The notes beneath the pieces are model-generated. The model worked only from the letters and a program-made list of their open reading frames with translations. It was not told the DNA's origin and ran no database searches. Below, in pieces: positions 40,927 to 50,128 of a DNA stretch of 64,000 nucleotides. The translations under genes were made by a program, and so were the position numbers. The stretch is from positions 2,121,001 through 2,185,000 of the forward strand of contig NZ_CP154630.1 of NCBI RefSeq assembly GCF_039555535.1. The letters run 5' to 3'. Numbering within the stretch: the first letter of the stretch is position 1; the number at the start of each line of letters is the position of its first letter. This stretch comes from Stenotrophomonas maltophilia. GTDB lineage: Bacteria > Pseudomonadota > Gammaproteobacteria > Xanthomonadales > Xanthomonadaceae.

Positions 40927-41907
40927 ATGGATCCTGACGATCGCCCGCAACGCCCGCTGGATGCCGTCGAGCGGCAGGCCCACGCGTGGGTGGTGCGGTT
41001 GACCTCGGGCGAGGCCACCGCCGCCGATGGGGACAGGTTCCGCGCGTGGTGTGAGGCCGACCCGCGCCATCGTGAGGCGTTCGGCCGTGCGCGCCGACAA
41101 TGGGAGCAGGTACGCCTGGCGGGCGAGCAGTTGCCTGCAGAGGCACGGCAGCCTGTCGCGCCGACGCCGACCCAGCGCTGGAGCCGCCGTGCCTTCCTCG
41201 GTGCTGCCATCGCGGCGCCGGTCAGCCTGGTGGTGGTGGCGGCGATCCGCCCGCCGCTGGGGTTGTGGCCATCGGTGACGGCGATGGCGGCCGATTTCCA
41301 TACCGGAACCGGTGAACGGCTGCAGATCGCGCCTTCGCCGCAGTTGAAGATCGAACTGGATACGCAGAGCAGCCTGCGCCGGCGGGCGGATGCAAAGGGC
41401 GCAGGCTTCGAGCTGGTGCAGGGCCAGGCCGCGATCGAAACCGGGTCTGGCCTGCGCCTGGCGCTGTTCGCCGGGGCGGGCTGCGTGATTGCCGATGAAG
41501 GTGCGGTGCGCCTGGACGTACGCAACACCCTGGGCCAGGTGCGGGTGACCTGCCTGCACGGTAGTGCGCGCATCGAGCACCCGCAGGGCCGGCTGCAGCT
41601 GCAGGCCGGCCAGCAGACCCGGTACGACGAGCGCCTCAGTGGCGTGGTGGCCGAGGCCGTGGCCTCGGACGTGAGTGCCTGGACCGAAGGCATGCTGGTG
41701 TTCCGCCGCGCACCGCTGCGCGAGGTGGTCGACGAGATCAATCGTTACCGCCGCGGAAAAGTGTTGCTGGGCGAATCGGCGCTGGCACGTGCCCCGGTGA
41801 GCGGCCGCTTCCGCATCGATGATCCGGATGCGGCGCTGGAGCAGCTGCGACTGACGATGTCGCTGGATCTGCGTCGCTTTCCGGGTGGCATCGCCGTCCT
41901 TGGGTAG
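40927..41907 (+). CDS. FecR-type anti-sigma factor (VreR type)
   Basis: 326 residues. N-terminal cytoplasmic sigma-binding part ('WVVRLTSGEATAADGDRFRA', 'CEADPRHREAFGRARRQWEQ'), then a twin-Arg-like membrane segment 'RRAFLGAAIAAPVSLVVVAA', then the periplasmic FecR domain ('FHTGTGERLQIAPSP', 'LDTQSSLRRRADAKG', 'VTCLHGSARIEHP') and a C-terminal STN-like part ('PLREVVDEINRYRRGKVLLG'). It holds the sigma factor and receives the signal of the STN protein. Confidence 0.92.
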   Translation: MDPDDRPQRPLDAVERQAHAWVVRLTSGEATAADGDRFRAWCEADPRHREAFGRARRQWEQVRLAGEQLPAEARQPVAPTPTQRWSRRAFLGAAIAAPVSLVVVAAIRPPLGLWPSVTAMAADFHTGTGERLQIAPSPQLKIELDTQSSLRRRADAKGAGFELVQGQAAIETGSGLRLALFAGAGCVIADEGAVRLDVRNTLGQVRVTCLHGSARIEHPQGRLQLQAGQQTRYDERLSGVVAEAVASDVSAWTEGMLVFRRAPLREVVDEINRYRRGKVLLGESALARAPVSGRFRIDDPDAALEQLRLTMSLDLRRFPGGIAVLG

Positions 41908-41965
41908 ATGAAGACGCTGGCCGTGCGCACCGCGCAGGGCTGTTGCAAGCAAGGAGAGGCCAAGG

Positions 41966-42517
41966 ATGCGCAACGAGACCATCGGCGTGCTGGATCTGCG
42001 CCGCAATCTGTCGGCGCTGCTGGAAACCACGCAGCGACGCCCCTTGATGGTGCATCGCTATGGCTCGCCGTGGGTGTGCGTGGTGTCCGACGCGCAGTGG
42101 CAGCAACAGGCTGTGCTGCTGGACTTCGATCCGCAATCGCATCCGTTGGCGATGCTGCTGCGGCTGCAGCAGCAGCTGTTGCCGTTGTCTGAAAGCGGGG
42201 CACTGCCACCTGCGGCGCTTGCGCGCGCGTTGCTGCTGATGGACATGCATGGCGTTGACGATCTCGTGCAGCTGCACGAGCAGGTGCTGCACCACCGGCT
42301 GTGGCACTGGTTCGTGGCAGGCAGCCACGGCGTGATGGAGGGCTGGCAGCTGCCGGCGCTGCGCGTCGCGGTGGCATCATGGTGCGATGACGTGGACATG
42401 ACCGATGCATGGGTTGCATTCGCCGCGCGCAGCGACGTGGCGATGTTGGCCCGCCGCTGCGGCGGTGACGCGCCACGCCTGCAGCGTGAAGCCTGCAAGC
42501 GGATGGCGCTGCGATGA
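41966..42517 (+). CDS. Phd/YefM-like protein with a long C-terminal extension (first copy)
   Basis: 183 residues. The first 45 residues ('IGVLDLRRNLSALLETTQRR', 'PLMVHRYGSPWVCVVSDAQW') match the Phd/YefM antitoxin fold. The rest (about 130 residues) is helical and not a known toxin-binding tail. No toxin gene is next to it. A second copy follows at 42638. P. aeruginosa PhdA, also in the Vre regulon, is the best analogue. It sits where minor pseudopilin genes would be expected in Hxc-type loci. Possibly a DNA-binding regulator of this cluster. Confidence 0.7.
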   Translation: MRNETIGVLDLRRNLSALLETTQRRPLMVHRYGSPWVCVVSDAQWQQQAVLLDFDPQSHPLAMLLRLQQQLLPLSESGALPPAALARALLLMDMHGVDDLVQLHEQVLHHRLWHWFVAGSHGVMEGWQLPALRVAVASWCDDVDMTDAWVAFAARSDVAMLARRCGGDAPRLQREACKRMALR

Positions 42518-42637
42518 CGTTGCCGATGAAGCACTAACCAGCGCACAGAGTCACGTTCCCGGTGTCGCTTCACCTGCCTTGCTGACGTCTTCTCCAGAGT
42601 ACGACGCACTACGCGTCGCGGAGCGTGGGCGACGCAG

Positions 42638-43219
42638 ATGGCAGAAAGTCGCAGGATCAGCATGCTGGAGCTGGATCGCCACCTGAGCCAGTCGCTGGAG
42701 CAGGCGCGGCACGCCCCCCTGAACGTGCAGCGCTATGGACGTTCATGGGTCTGGGTGCTGTCCAGTGATGCGTGGGCGGACGCGGCGCGCTGGGCTGCGC
42801 TGGACAGCAGTGCGCACCCGCTGCTGGCGCTGCGCAGGGCGCTCGACCTGCAGTTGCGGCCGTGGCCCGAAGCGGCCATGGGCGCGCTGCCGCTTGACGC
42901 GGGCGATGCGCGGCTGCTGCAACGTGCGGCCCTGCTGGTGGTCGTGCGTGATCTCAGCGGCGCGCAGCGCGTGTACGACGACCTGCGCTACCACCAGGCA
43001 TACAGGATGTTCATTGGCCTCGACCACGGTACCGCGTGGTCGCCGATGCAGTGCGTGCGCCTGCTGCAGGCGTGCGTGCATCCGCTGCTGCGGGCGTGCA
43101 TCGACGAAACGCTGGCCAGTGTGCCGCCGCAACTGATCGAGGCGGCACGGGTGCGGGCTGCACGTGCGTCTCCTCTGGCGCCAGCGCAGCGAATTGCAGG
43201 CGGATGTTTATCGTACTGA
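42638..43219 (+). CDS. Phd/YefM-like protein with a long C-terminal extension (second copy)
   Basis: 193 residues. N-terminal 'RISMLELDRHLSQSLEQARH' and 'PLNVQRYGRSWVWVLSSDAW' align with the first copy ('VLDLRRNLSALLETTQRRPL', 'VHRYGSPWVCVVSDAQW'), and the tail has the same layout ('HPLLALRRALDLQLRPWP'; 'HPLAMLLRLQQQLLPLS'). The two genes are therefore a tandem duplication that has diverged. 58 bp before gspG. Confidence 0.68.
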   Translation: MAESRRISMLELDRHLSQSLEQARHAPLNVQRYGRSWVWVLSSDAWADAARWAALDSSAHPLLALRRALDLQLRPWPEAAMGALPLDAGDARLLQRAALLVVVRDLSGAQRVYDDLRYHQAYRMFIGLDHGTAWSPMQCVRLLQACVHPLLRACIDETLASVPPQLIEAARVRAARASPLAPAQRIAGGCLSY

Positions 43220-43276
43220 CACATGCACCGCTGACCATGGCGCAGCGGTCTCTTCCAGGATGACGAGGGCGGAACA

Positions 43277-43714
43277 ATGGCAAGGCAGGTTCGCGGTCGC
43301 AGGGCTCGGCAGCAGGGCTTCAGCCTGATCGAGATCATGGTGGTGGTGGTGATCATCGGCATCCTCGCCGCGTTGATCGTACCGCGGTTGATGGATCGCC
43401 CTGACCAGGCACGCGTGGTCGCGGCGCGACAGGACATCGCGGCGCTGATGCAGGCGTTGAAGTTGTTCAAGCTCGACAATGGGCGCTATCCCAGCGCCGA
43501 GCAAGGGCTGCAGGCACTGGTGAAGCCCCCGCAGGGCAGTGGTGCGATGCCGGTCACGCCCTATCTGGACCGCCTCCCGAATGATCCGTGGGGCCATCCT
43601 TACCAATACCAGATTCCCGGCACCCACGGCGACATCGATGTGTTCTCGCTGGGTGCGGACGGCAAGCCCGGGGGCGACGCCGGGAACGCGGACATCGGCT
43701 CCTGGCAGTTGTGA
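43277..43714 (+). CDS. gspG: Major pseudopilin of the type II secretion system
   Basis: 145 residues. Prepilin cleavage site 'RQQG/FSLIEIMVVVVIIG', then a hydrophobic helix, 'DNGRYPSAEQGLQALV' and 'YLDRLPNDPWGHPYQY' with the Asp-rich 'LGADGKPGGDAGNADIGSW' that binds calcium in GspG. Polymerises into the pseudopilus. A prepilin peptidase is not in the window and must be supplied from elsewhere. Confidence 0.93.
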   Translation: MARQVRGRRARQQGFSLIEIMVVVVIIGILAALIVPRLMDRPDQARVVAARQDIAALMQALKLFKLDNGRYPSAEQGLQALVKPPQGSGAMPVTPYLDRLPNDPWGHPYQYQIPGTHGDIDVFSLGADGKPGGDAGNADIGSWQL

Positions 43715-43723
43715 GGCAGGCCG

Positions 43724-44629
43724 ATGTCAGCCCGGATGCGTTCTGTTTCAAGTGTCCGTCAACGTGGCATGGCGGTGATCGTCGCCCTGCTGGTGGTGGC
43801 GCTGGTGGCGGTAATTGCCACGGCACTGCTGACCCGGCAGTCGGCCCAACTGCGCGCGCTGCGGGGCGACCAGCTGCGCGCGCAGGTGCGCATGGCGGTG
43901 GACGCAACGCTGGAGCGTGCGGCGCAGCAGCTGCGTGAGGATGTAAAGGAACAGCTGACCACGGTGCGCAGCGGGCGCTGGGCGCGTCCCTTGCAGCTTC
44001 AGGCACCGCTGCCGGTGCAGCTGCAACTGGTCGATGCCCAGTCGATGTTCAACCTGCGCAATCTGCTGGCCCATGGCCAGCCGGATCCCGAGGCGCGGCG
44101 CGCGTTCATCGCGTTGTGCGTCGGGCAGGGGTTGGGACAGGGTGCCTGTGCCTCGGCGGCGGACCATATCCAGGCACGCCTGCGCGATGGCGACATCCAG
44201 GCGCAGGCGCCGCTGCCGCGTGAATCACTGATCGAACAGGCGCTGCCGGGTGCCGATCCGGTGGCGTTGCAGGCGCTGGCGCTTCGCACCGTGGTGTTGC
44301 CGGCGCAGACCCTGGTCAACGCCAACACCAGCGACCTGCGCGTTCTGCAGGCGGTGACGCCTGCGGTCGATCCGGCGCGGCTGCAGGCGCTGCTCGGTGA
44401 GCGCGACGCTGGCCATTGGCTGCTCAATCGCGGCGACATCGCCAACCGACTTCAACTGAGCAACGAACAGATGGTCGTGCTTCCCCTGGGTATCCATAGC
44501 GAGTGGTTCCTGGCCATCGGTCAGGTGCAGGCTGACGGCAGCGCGGTTGATTTTCGCGCGCTGCTCTGGCGCGAGTACCGCGACGATGGCGTGCGTGTGC
44601 AACGCGTGTGGACGAGGATCGGCGCATGA
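43724..44629 (+). CDS. gspK: Type II secretion tip pseudopilin
   Basis: 301 residues. N-terminus 'RQRGMAVIVALLVVALVAVI' is the GspK type (Met after the cleaved Gly, no Glu5). The middle part ('VQLQLVDAQSMFNLRNLLA', 'LLNRGDIANRLQLS') and two Cys (ALCVGQ and GACAS) fit GspK. GspK normally caps the pilus with GspI and GspJ, which are missing here. It overlaps gspL by 4 bp. Confidence 0.88.
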   Translation: MSARMRSVSSVRQRGMAVIVALLVVALVAVIATALLTRQSAQLRALRGDQLRAQVRMAVDATLERAAQQLREDVKEQLTTVRSGRWARPLQLQAPLPVQLQLVDAQSMFNLRNLLAHGQPDPEARRAFIALCVGQGLGQGACASAADHIQARLRDGDIQAQAPLPRESLIEQALPGADPVALQALALRTVVLPAQTLVNANTSDLRVLQAVTPAVDPARLQALLGERDAGHWLLNRGDIANRLQLSNEQMVVLPLGIHSEWFLAIGQVQADGSAVDFRALLWREYRDDGVRVQRVWTRIGA

Positions 44630-45789
44630 CCGTGCAGATTCGGGTGCGCCTGCCGGCGCTTGAGCGTCTGCGCGCCGACAGCGCGGTGGACTGGGCGCAG
44701 CTGCACAAGGGCGAGGTGCTGGCGCACGGGCGCGACACGCTGGCGGCGCTGGGCCTGCGGCATCCGCAGGCCGCGGTGCATGCCTGCCTCGATCCGAATG
44801 ACCTGATCCTGCTGGAACTGCAGCTGCCACCGTTGTCCGGGCGCCGCCTGCAGTCGGCGCTGCAGGGTGAGGTGGAGGCGATGCTGCTGGATGACCTGCA
44901 GGAGGTGGCGCTGGCCCACGGTGCGCAGGCGGCGGACGGCACGGTTCCTGTGGCCTGGCTGGGCCAGCAGGCGGTCCTGCAGGCCCAGCAGTTGCTGGCT
45001 TCGTGTGCACTGCGGTTGCAGGCGCTGTATCCGACGCCGCTGCTGCTGCCCTGGCAGGACGGCCATGCCACGCTGCAGGTCAGCGGCGAGCACCTGCTGG
45101 TACGCAGCGGGCGCGATCGGGGTTTCGTTCAATGGTATGGCGGACGGGATGCCTGTGCGGTGATGCAGGCGCAGGCCGTGCGCCTGCAACAGGCCGGCAT
45201 GCAGGCCGTGCAGTGGATTGATGGTGTGCCGCCGACGTGGCCGGAACGTCTGCCCGCCACTGCCATCCCCCATGAACGGCAGGCCTCTGGCCCCTTGCCA
45301 GGCTGGTCATTGCCTCTGCCCGGGGCGGGCCAGAAAGCGCCGCGGCTTGCGATCGGGCTGGCATTGGCGGCGATGTTGCTGGCCGCGCTCGGTCTGCAAC
45401 TGCAGGTCTCGCGGTGGCGAAGTGAGGGCGAGGCCCTGCAACAGGACATGGCACGCCAGTTCAGCGCACGCTTCCCGGAGATCACCGACGTGGTGGACCC
45501 GGTGCTGCAGGCAAGGCGAGCACTGGCCGTGCCACTGCCGGCGCCGCCGTTGCCGCCGCTGCAGCGTCAGGTAGCCGGCATGCTGCAGGTGGTTCCCGAG
45601 CTGGCCGGGCAGGTGCGGAGCCTGCATTACCAGCCCGGGCAGCTGGACATGGAGCTGGATGCCGACGCCCAGGCATTGGCCGACGATCCGCAGCGGCTTG
45701 AGCATTGGCAGCAAGCGGTCCAGGCGCAGGGCCTGCAGTTGGCGCGCGAAGCCGGTGGACGCCTGCGGGTGAGCGGAGCTGGACAGTGA
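44626..45789 (+). CDS. gspL: Type II secretion inner-membrane platform protein L
   Basis: 387 residues starting MTVQIRVRLPALERLRADSA at 44626 (overlap with gspK stop). A cytoplasmic actin-like part ('LLELQLPPLSGRRLQSALQG' then 'EVEAMLLDDLQEVALAHG') is followed by one membrane segment ('IGLALAAMLLAALGLQL') and a periplasmic ferredoxin-like end. It links the ATPase GspE to the pseudopilus. Shorter than many GspL but intact. Confidence 0.88.
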   Translation: MTVQIRVRLPALERLRADSAVDWAQLHKGEVLAHGRDTLAALGLRHPQAAVHACLDPNDLILLELQLPPLSGRRLQSALQGEVEAMLLDDLQEVALAHGAQAADGTVPVAWLGQQAVLQAQQLLASCALRLQALYPTPLLLPWQDGHATLQVSGEHLLVRSGRDRGFVQWYGGRDACAVMQAQAVRLQQAGMQAVQWIDGVPPTWPERLPATAIPHERQASGPLPGWSLPLPGAGQKAPRLAIGLALAAMLLAALGLQLQVSRWRSEGEALQQDMARQFSARFPEITDVVDPVLQARRALAVPLPAPPLPPLQRQVAGMLQVVPELAGQVRSLHYQPGQLDMELDADAQALADDPQRLEHWQQAVQAQGLQLAREAGGRLRVSGAGQ

Positions 45790-46313
45790 CGACCCGGACC
45801 CTGCGGCTGGTCGCGGGAATGACGGGCCTGCAGCAGCGCTGGCAACGCCTGCCACCGCGCGACCGGCTGATGCTGTGGGTGATGGTGGTGGCGCTGCTGG
45901 CGGCGGGTCTGTGGATGTTGTGGCTGGAGCCGCTGCTGAAGCAGCGCACGCACTGGCAGGCCGAGCTGCCGCGGCTGCAGGCGCAGGCGCGTGTCCTGGC
46001 GCCACTGCTGCAGGCACGCGAGCGCCAGCAGCAGACGCAGGGGCAGCGCCCGACGATGGCCAGGTTGCGTGACGAAATCAAGTCGGCCGGACTCGCCGAC
46101 GGACTGCATATCGAAGCGCGCGACGGGCATTGGCACCTGCAGGTTCAGGCGGTGCCCGCTGACGCGCTGTGGAACTGGCTGCTGCCCGTGCTGGCCGATC
46201 CGGCCATCGAACTGCAGCAGCTGCAACTGACACGCACAGGGGATGCGAACATGCCGGCGGCACGGATTTCCGGAAACATCGTGATGGCGCTCAACGTGGG
46301 TGCCCATCCATGA
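45786..46313 (+). CDS. gspM: Type II secretion protein M
   Basis: 175 residues from the GTG at 45786, which overlaps the gspL stop (GTGA). One membrane segment 'LMLWVMVVALLAAGLWMLWL' after a cytoplasmic 'RWQRLPPRDR' is the usual GspM start. The rest is a small periplasmic alpha/beta domain. Overlaps gspD by 4 bp. Confidence 0.85.
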   Translation: MTTRTLRLVAGMTGLQQRWQRLPPRDRLMLWVMVVALLAAGLWMLWLEPLLKQRTHWQAELPRLQAQARVLAPLLQARERQQQTQGQRPTMARLRDEIKSAGLADGLHIEARDGHWHLQVQAVPADALWNWLLPVLADPAIELQQLQLTRTGDANMPAARISGNIVMALNVGAHP

Positions 46314-48691
46314 GGGTGATGCCCAGCCTTGCCTGCAGTACCGCACTGGCCCTGATCGTGTGCATGGCCCACGCACCGGCGCCGGTGCTGGCGCAGGACG
46401 CCCGCGATGAGCCGGTGCAGTTGAACCTGGTGGATACCGATATCGGTGGCGTGTTGCGCATGGCGGCACGCTTCACCGGACGCCAGTTCCTGGTCGACCC
46501 ACGGGTGACCGGCAAGATGACAGTGGTTTCCGACGGCCCGGTCAGCCGTACCCAGGCCTACCAGTTGCTGCTGGGCGCACTGCGCATGCGTGGCTTTGCG
46601 GTGGTCGAGAACAGCGGGGTCAGCCGGGTGGTGCCGCAGGCCGACGCCAAGCTGCTCGGTGGCCGCGTGGGCAGCGGCGGTGCAGGGGGCGAGATCGCCA
46701 CGCGCACCTTTGCGCTGCGCTACGAGAACGCGGCTGCGCTGGTGGCAGTGCTGCGGCCGATGATCAGCCCGGACAATCCGATCACTGCCAACCCGGGCAA
46801 CAACACCCTGGTGATCACCGACTATGCCGACAACCTGGAGCGCATCGCACGGGTGATCGCCAGCGTCGACACGCCGACCGGTATGGACACCGATGTGGTG
46901 AAGCTGCAGCAGGGCATTGCCGTTGACGTGGCGGCGATGGTCGCGCCGCTGCTGGATGCGCAGGGCGCCGAGCCTACCCAGAAGGTGGTGGTGATGGCTG
47001 ACCCGCGCAGCAACAGCGTGCTGCTGCGTTCCAGCAGTCCCGGTCGCACCCGCCTGGCGCGGCAGCTGGTGGAGAAGCTGGACCGCGCGCAGGACGAGTC
47101 CGGCAACCTGCATGTGGTCTACCTGCGCAATGCCCAGGCCAACCAGCTGGCCGGTGTGCTGCGGGGCGTGGTGGCCGGGCAGAGCGATGCACCGGCAATG
47201 GGGAGCAATGAAGGCATCACACCACTGCCGGGTGACGCCAACCGTTCCACGCCCGCGCAGCCGTCGCAGCCGCAGCAGGCCAAGACTGGAGGCAATGCGC
47301 TGGAATCGCAGCGGCTGGACCCTAGCCGGCGCGATCCGATAGATGCGGGAAGCACCGGCTTCAGCCAGAACGGGGTCTCGGTGCAGGCGGACGTGGCCAC
47401 CAATACGCTGCTGATTTCGGCGCCGGAGCCGGTGTACCGCAACCTGCGCCGGGTGATCGACCAGCTCGACCAGCGCCGGGCACAGGTGCTGGTCGAGAGC
47501 CTGATCGTGGAGGTCAACCAGACCGATGCGGCCGAGCTGGGCGTGCAGTGGATGCTGGGCAATGGCCGCACCTTTGGCGGCACCCACTTCGGTGGTGCCA
47601 CCGGCGGCAGCGGGCTGAGCACCACCGCGCGCACCACGCTGGACGTGCTGCCCAAGGATGGCCTGAAGATCGGCGTGATCGACGGCACCATCAACCTTCC
47701 TGGTGTCGGCCAGATCCTCAACATGAAAGCGCTGGCCAACGCGCTGCAGAGCAAGGGCGGCGCCAACATCCTGTCCACGCCGAACCTGATGACGCTGGAC
47801 AACGAGGCGGCCAGCATCATGGTCGGTCAGACCGTGCCGTTCGTCAGCGGCCGCTACGTGACCGACGGCGGTGGCGGCAGCAACAACCCGTTCCAGACCA
47901 TCGTGCGCGAGGACATCGGCCTGAAGCTGCGGGTGCGCCCGCAGATTTCCGAGGGCGGCACGGTGAAGCTGGACATCTACCAGGAAGTCAGCAGCATCGA
48001 CGCGCAGAGCGCGAACAGCACGGCCGGTATCATCACCAACAAGCGCGCCCTGGATACCAGCGTGTTGCTGGACGATGGCCAGATCATGGTGCTCGGAGGC
48101 CTGCTGGAAGACAGCGTCAGCCACGGGCGCGATGCGGTTCCAGGCCTGGGCAAGCTGCCGGTGCTGGGGGCATTGTTCCGCAGCGACACGCGCAAGCGCG
48201 CCAAGACCAACCTGATGGTGTTCCTGCGCCCGCACGTGGTGCGCGACCCCGCCGCCGGCCAGCGCCTGACCCGCGACCGCTACGACTACATGCGCAACGC
48301 GCAGGCCGGCGCGCAGCCGGTTCAGAGTTGGGCGTTGCCAGCGCTGTCCGCACCACAGCTGCCGCCGCAGGACCTGTCTGTCCTCGGCCAGGGCAATGCG
48401 CGCGATGGGCAGGGTCAGCCGCTGCAGAACACCAGCCTGGCGGCGTTGTATCCGGCCGGTAACGGCGATGCCCAGCTGGTGCAGTTCGCGCAGGGGCTGG
48501 ACCCGGCGCGTGCCAGCCAGGTCGTGGCACAGGTGCGGGCACTGGGCCTGCAGGCCTATGCCGAAGCGACGCCCGGCGAGAGCGGGCAACGCCTGCGCGT
48601 GCGATTGCCGCGCGATCCGTCAACGCTGGACCCGGCACTGCAGCAGCTGCGCGGGCTGGGCTACACGCCGGAACTGGTGATCGGGCCGTGA
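46310..48691 (+). CDS. gspD: Type II secretion secretin with a SPOR-like C-terminal tail
   Basis: 793 residues starting MRVMPSLACSTALALIVCMA at 46310. Signal peptide, N0 domain ('VQLNLVDTDIGGVLRMAARF'), N1-N3 ('TFALRYENAAALVAVLRPM', 'VYLRNAQANQLAGVLRGVV') and the secretin core ('VLVESLIVEVNQTDAAELGV', 'NILSTPNLMTLDNEAASIMV', 'VPFVSGRYV', 'LKLRVRPQISEGGTVKLDI', 'MVLGGLLEDS', 'TNLMVFLRPHVV'). The final about 75 residues ('LVQFAQGLDPARASQVVAQV', 'RLRVRLPRDPSTLDPALQQL') resemble a SPOR peptidoglycan-binding domain instead of the usual pilotin-binding S-domain. The Cys near residue 18 does not form a good lipobox, unlike HxcQ. Confidence 0.9.
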   Translation: MRVMPSLACSTALALIVCMAHAPAPVLAQDARDEPVQLNLVDTDIGGVLRMAARFTGRQFLVDPRVTGKMTVVSDGPVSRTQAYQLLLGALRMRGFAVVENSGVSRVVPQADAKLLGGRVGSGGAGGEIATRTFALRYENAAALVAVLRPMISPDNPITANPGNNTLVITDYADNLERIARVIASVDTPTGMDTDVVKLQQGIAVDVAAMVAPLLDAQGAEPTQKVVVMADPRSNSVLLRSSSPGRTRLARQLVEKLDRAQDESGNLHVVYLRNAQANQLAGVLRGVVAGQSDAPAMGSNEGITPLPGDANRSTPAQPSQPQQAKTGGNALESQRLDPSRRDPIDAGSTGFSQNGVSVQADVATNTLLISAPEPVYRNLRRVIDQLDQRRAQVLVESLIVEVNQTDAAELGVQWMLGNGRTFGGTHFGGATGGSGLSTTARTTLDVLPKDGLKIGVIDGTINLPGVGQILNMKALANALQSKGGANILSTPNLMTLDNEAASIMVGQTVPFVSGRYVTDGGGGSNNPFQTIVREDIGLKLRVRPQISEGGTVKLDIYQEVSSIDAQSANSTAGIITNKRALDTSVLLDDGQIMVLGGLLEDSVSHGRDAVPGLGKLPVLGALFRSDTRKRAKTNLMVFLRPHVVRDPAAGQRLTRDRYDYMRNAQAGAQPVQSWALPALSAPQLPPQDLSVLGQGNARDGQGQPLQNTSLAALYPAGNGDAQLVQFAQGLDPARASQVVAQVRALGLQAYAEATPGESGQRLRVRLPRDPSTLDPALQQLRGLGYTPELVIGP

Positions 48692-50121
48692 GCGCCGTTG
48701 TGCCGCTGCCGTACGCGTGGGTGCGCAGCCACGGGGTGATGCTGTCCGAAGCCGGTGGCGAGCCGGTGCTGCTGGGAACGGCCGATACCGCAGCGTGGGC
48801 CGTGGCCGAGCTGCGCCGGCGGCATGGCCCGCTACCGTTCCAGACGCTGGATGCGGCAGCCTGGCAGCAGCGCTTGGACGAACAGTATCGTGACGGCGGC
48901 GATGCCGCTGCCGTGGTCGGTGCCGCCGAAAGCGAAGTCGATCTGGACCGGCTGATGCAGGACATGCCGGAGGTCACCGATCTGCTGGATGCGCAGGACG
49001 ATGCGCCGGTGATCCGCATGATCAACGCATTGTTGGCACAGGCTGCGCGCGATGGCGCCAGCGATCTGCACATCGAGCCGTTCGAGACCCATTCGGTGGT
49101 GCGCTACCGCGTGGACGGCACCCTGCGCGACATGGTGCAGCCACGCCGCGCCCTGCACGCAGCGCTGGTGTCGCGTATCAAGATCATGGCCCATCTGGAC
49201 ATTGCCGAGAAGCGCCTCCCGCAGGACGGGCGCATCGCGATCCGCGTGGGTGGGCGTCCGTTGGACATTCGTGTCTCCACGGTGCCGACCGGGCATGGCG
49301 AGCGCGCCGTGCTGCGACTGCTGGAGAAGGATGCCGGCCGTCTGCAGCTGCAGCGCCTGGGCATGGCTGATGACACCCTGGCCACGTTCACCGGATTGAT
49401 CCGGCAGCCGCACGGCATCGTGCTGGTGACCGGCCCGACCGGCAGCGGCAAGACCACCTCGCTCTACGCCGCGTTGGGCCAGCTCGACAGCAGCACCAGC
49501 AACATCCTCACCGTGGAGGACCCGGTGGAGTACGACTTCGCTGGCATCGGCCAGATCCAGGTCAATGCGCGCATCGGCATGAGCTTCGGCACCGCGCTGC
49601 GCGCGATCCTGCGCCAGGATCCGGACACCATCATGATCGGCGAGATCCGCGACCTGGAAACTGCGCAGATTGCCGTGCAGTCGTCGCTGACCGGCCACGG
49701 CGTGCTGGCCTCGCTGCATACCAACGATGCGATCTCGGCGGTGACCCGCCTGGCCGACATGGGCGTGGAGCCGTTCCTGCTGGCCTCGTCGTTGCGCGGC
49801 GTACTGGCGCAGCGGCTGGTGCGGCGGCTGTGCATGCAGTGCCGGCGTGCCGAGGTGGACGGCGATGGCAGAACCGTGTGGCGCGCGGTGGGCTGCGCGG
49901 CCTGCGCCAACAGCGGCTATCGGGGGCGAACCGGCATCCACGAGCTGTTCGTGGTGGACGATCGCGTGCGTGCGCTGATCCATGAAGGGCAGGGTGAGCC
50001 CGCGCTTCGCGAGGCGGCGCGGCGTGCCGGCATGCGTACCCTGCGGCAGGACGGCCAGCGCTGCGTCGACTGCGGGGTGACCACGCTGGAAGAGATCCTG
50101 CGCGTCACCGGCGACGATTGA
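48688..50121 (+). CDS. gspE: Type II secretion ATPase
   Basis: 477 residues from the GTG at 48688 (overlaps gspD stop). Walker A 'GPTGSGKTTSLYAAL', Asp box 'LTVEDPVEY', Walker B 'DTIMIGEIRDLETA', His box 'LTGHGVLASLHTND', and the zinc-binding tetracysteine 'CMQC...CAAC' are all present. It powers pseudopilus assembly. Seven bp before gspF. Confidence 0.94.
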   Translation: MSAVVPLPYAWVRSHGVMLSEAGGEPVLLGTADTAAWAVAELRRRHGPLPFQTLDAAAWQQRLDEQYRDGGDAAAVVGAAESEVDLDRLMQDMPEVTDLLDAQDDAPVIRMINALLAQAARDGASDLHIEPFETHSVVRYRVDGTLRDMVQPRRALHAALVSRIKIMAHLDIAEKRLPQDGRIAIRVGGRPLDIRVSTVPTGHGERAVLRLLEKDAGRLQLQRLGMADDTLATFTGLIRQPHGIVLVTGPTGSGKTTSLYAALGQLDSSTSNILTVEDPVEYDFAGIGQIQVNARIGMSFGTALRAILRQDPDTIMIGEIRDLETAQIAVQSSLTGHGVLASLHTNDAISAVTRLADMGVEPFLLASSLRGVLAQRLVRRLCMQCRRAEVDGDGRTVWRAVGCAACANSGYRGRTGIHELFVVDDRVRALIHEGQGEPALREAARRAGMRTLRQDGQRCVDCGVTTLEEILRVTGDD

Positions 50122-50128
50122 GGCCTGC

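Noticed and set aside
41966..43219. A toxin-antitoxin pair
   Set aside because: Both proteins look like antitoxin-fold proteins and resemble each other; neither is a RelE/Doc/PIN-type toxin and no small toxin gene overlaps them.
46145..48589. 814-codon leftward frame opposite gspD
   Set aside because: Fully antisense to a well-supported secretin; no motif, no ribosome site, and a composition typical of shadow frames.
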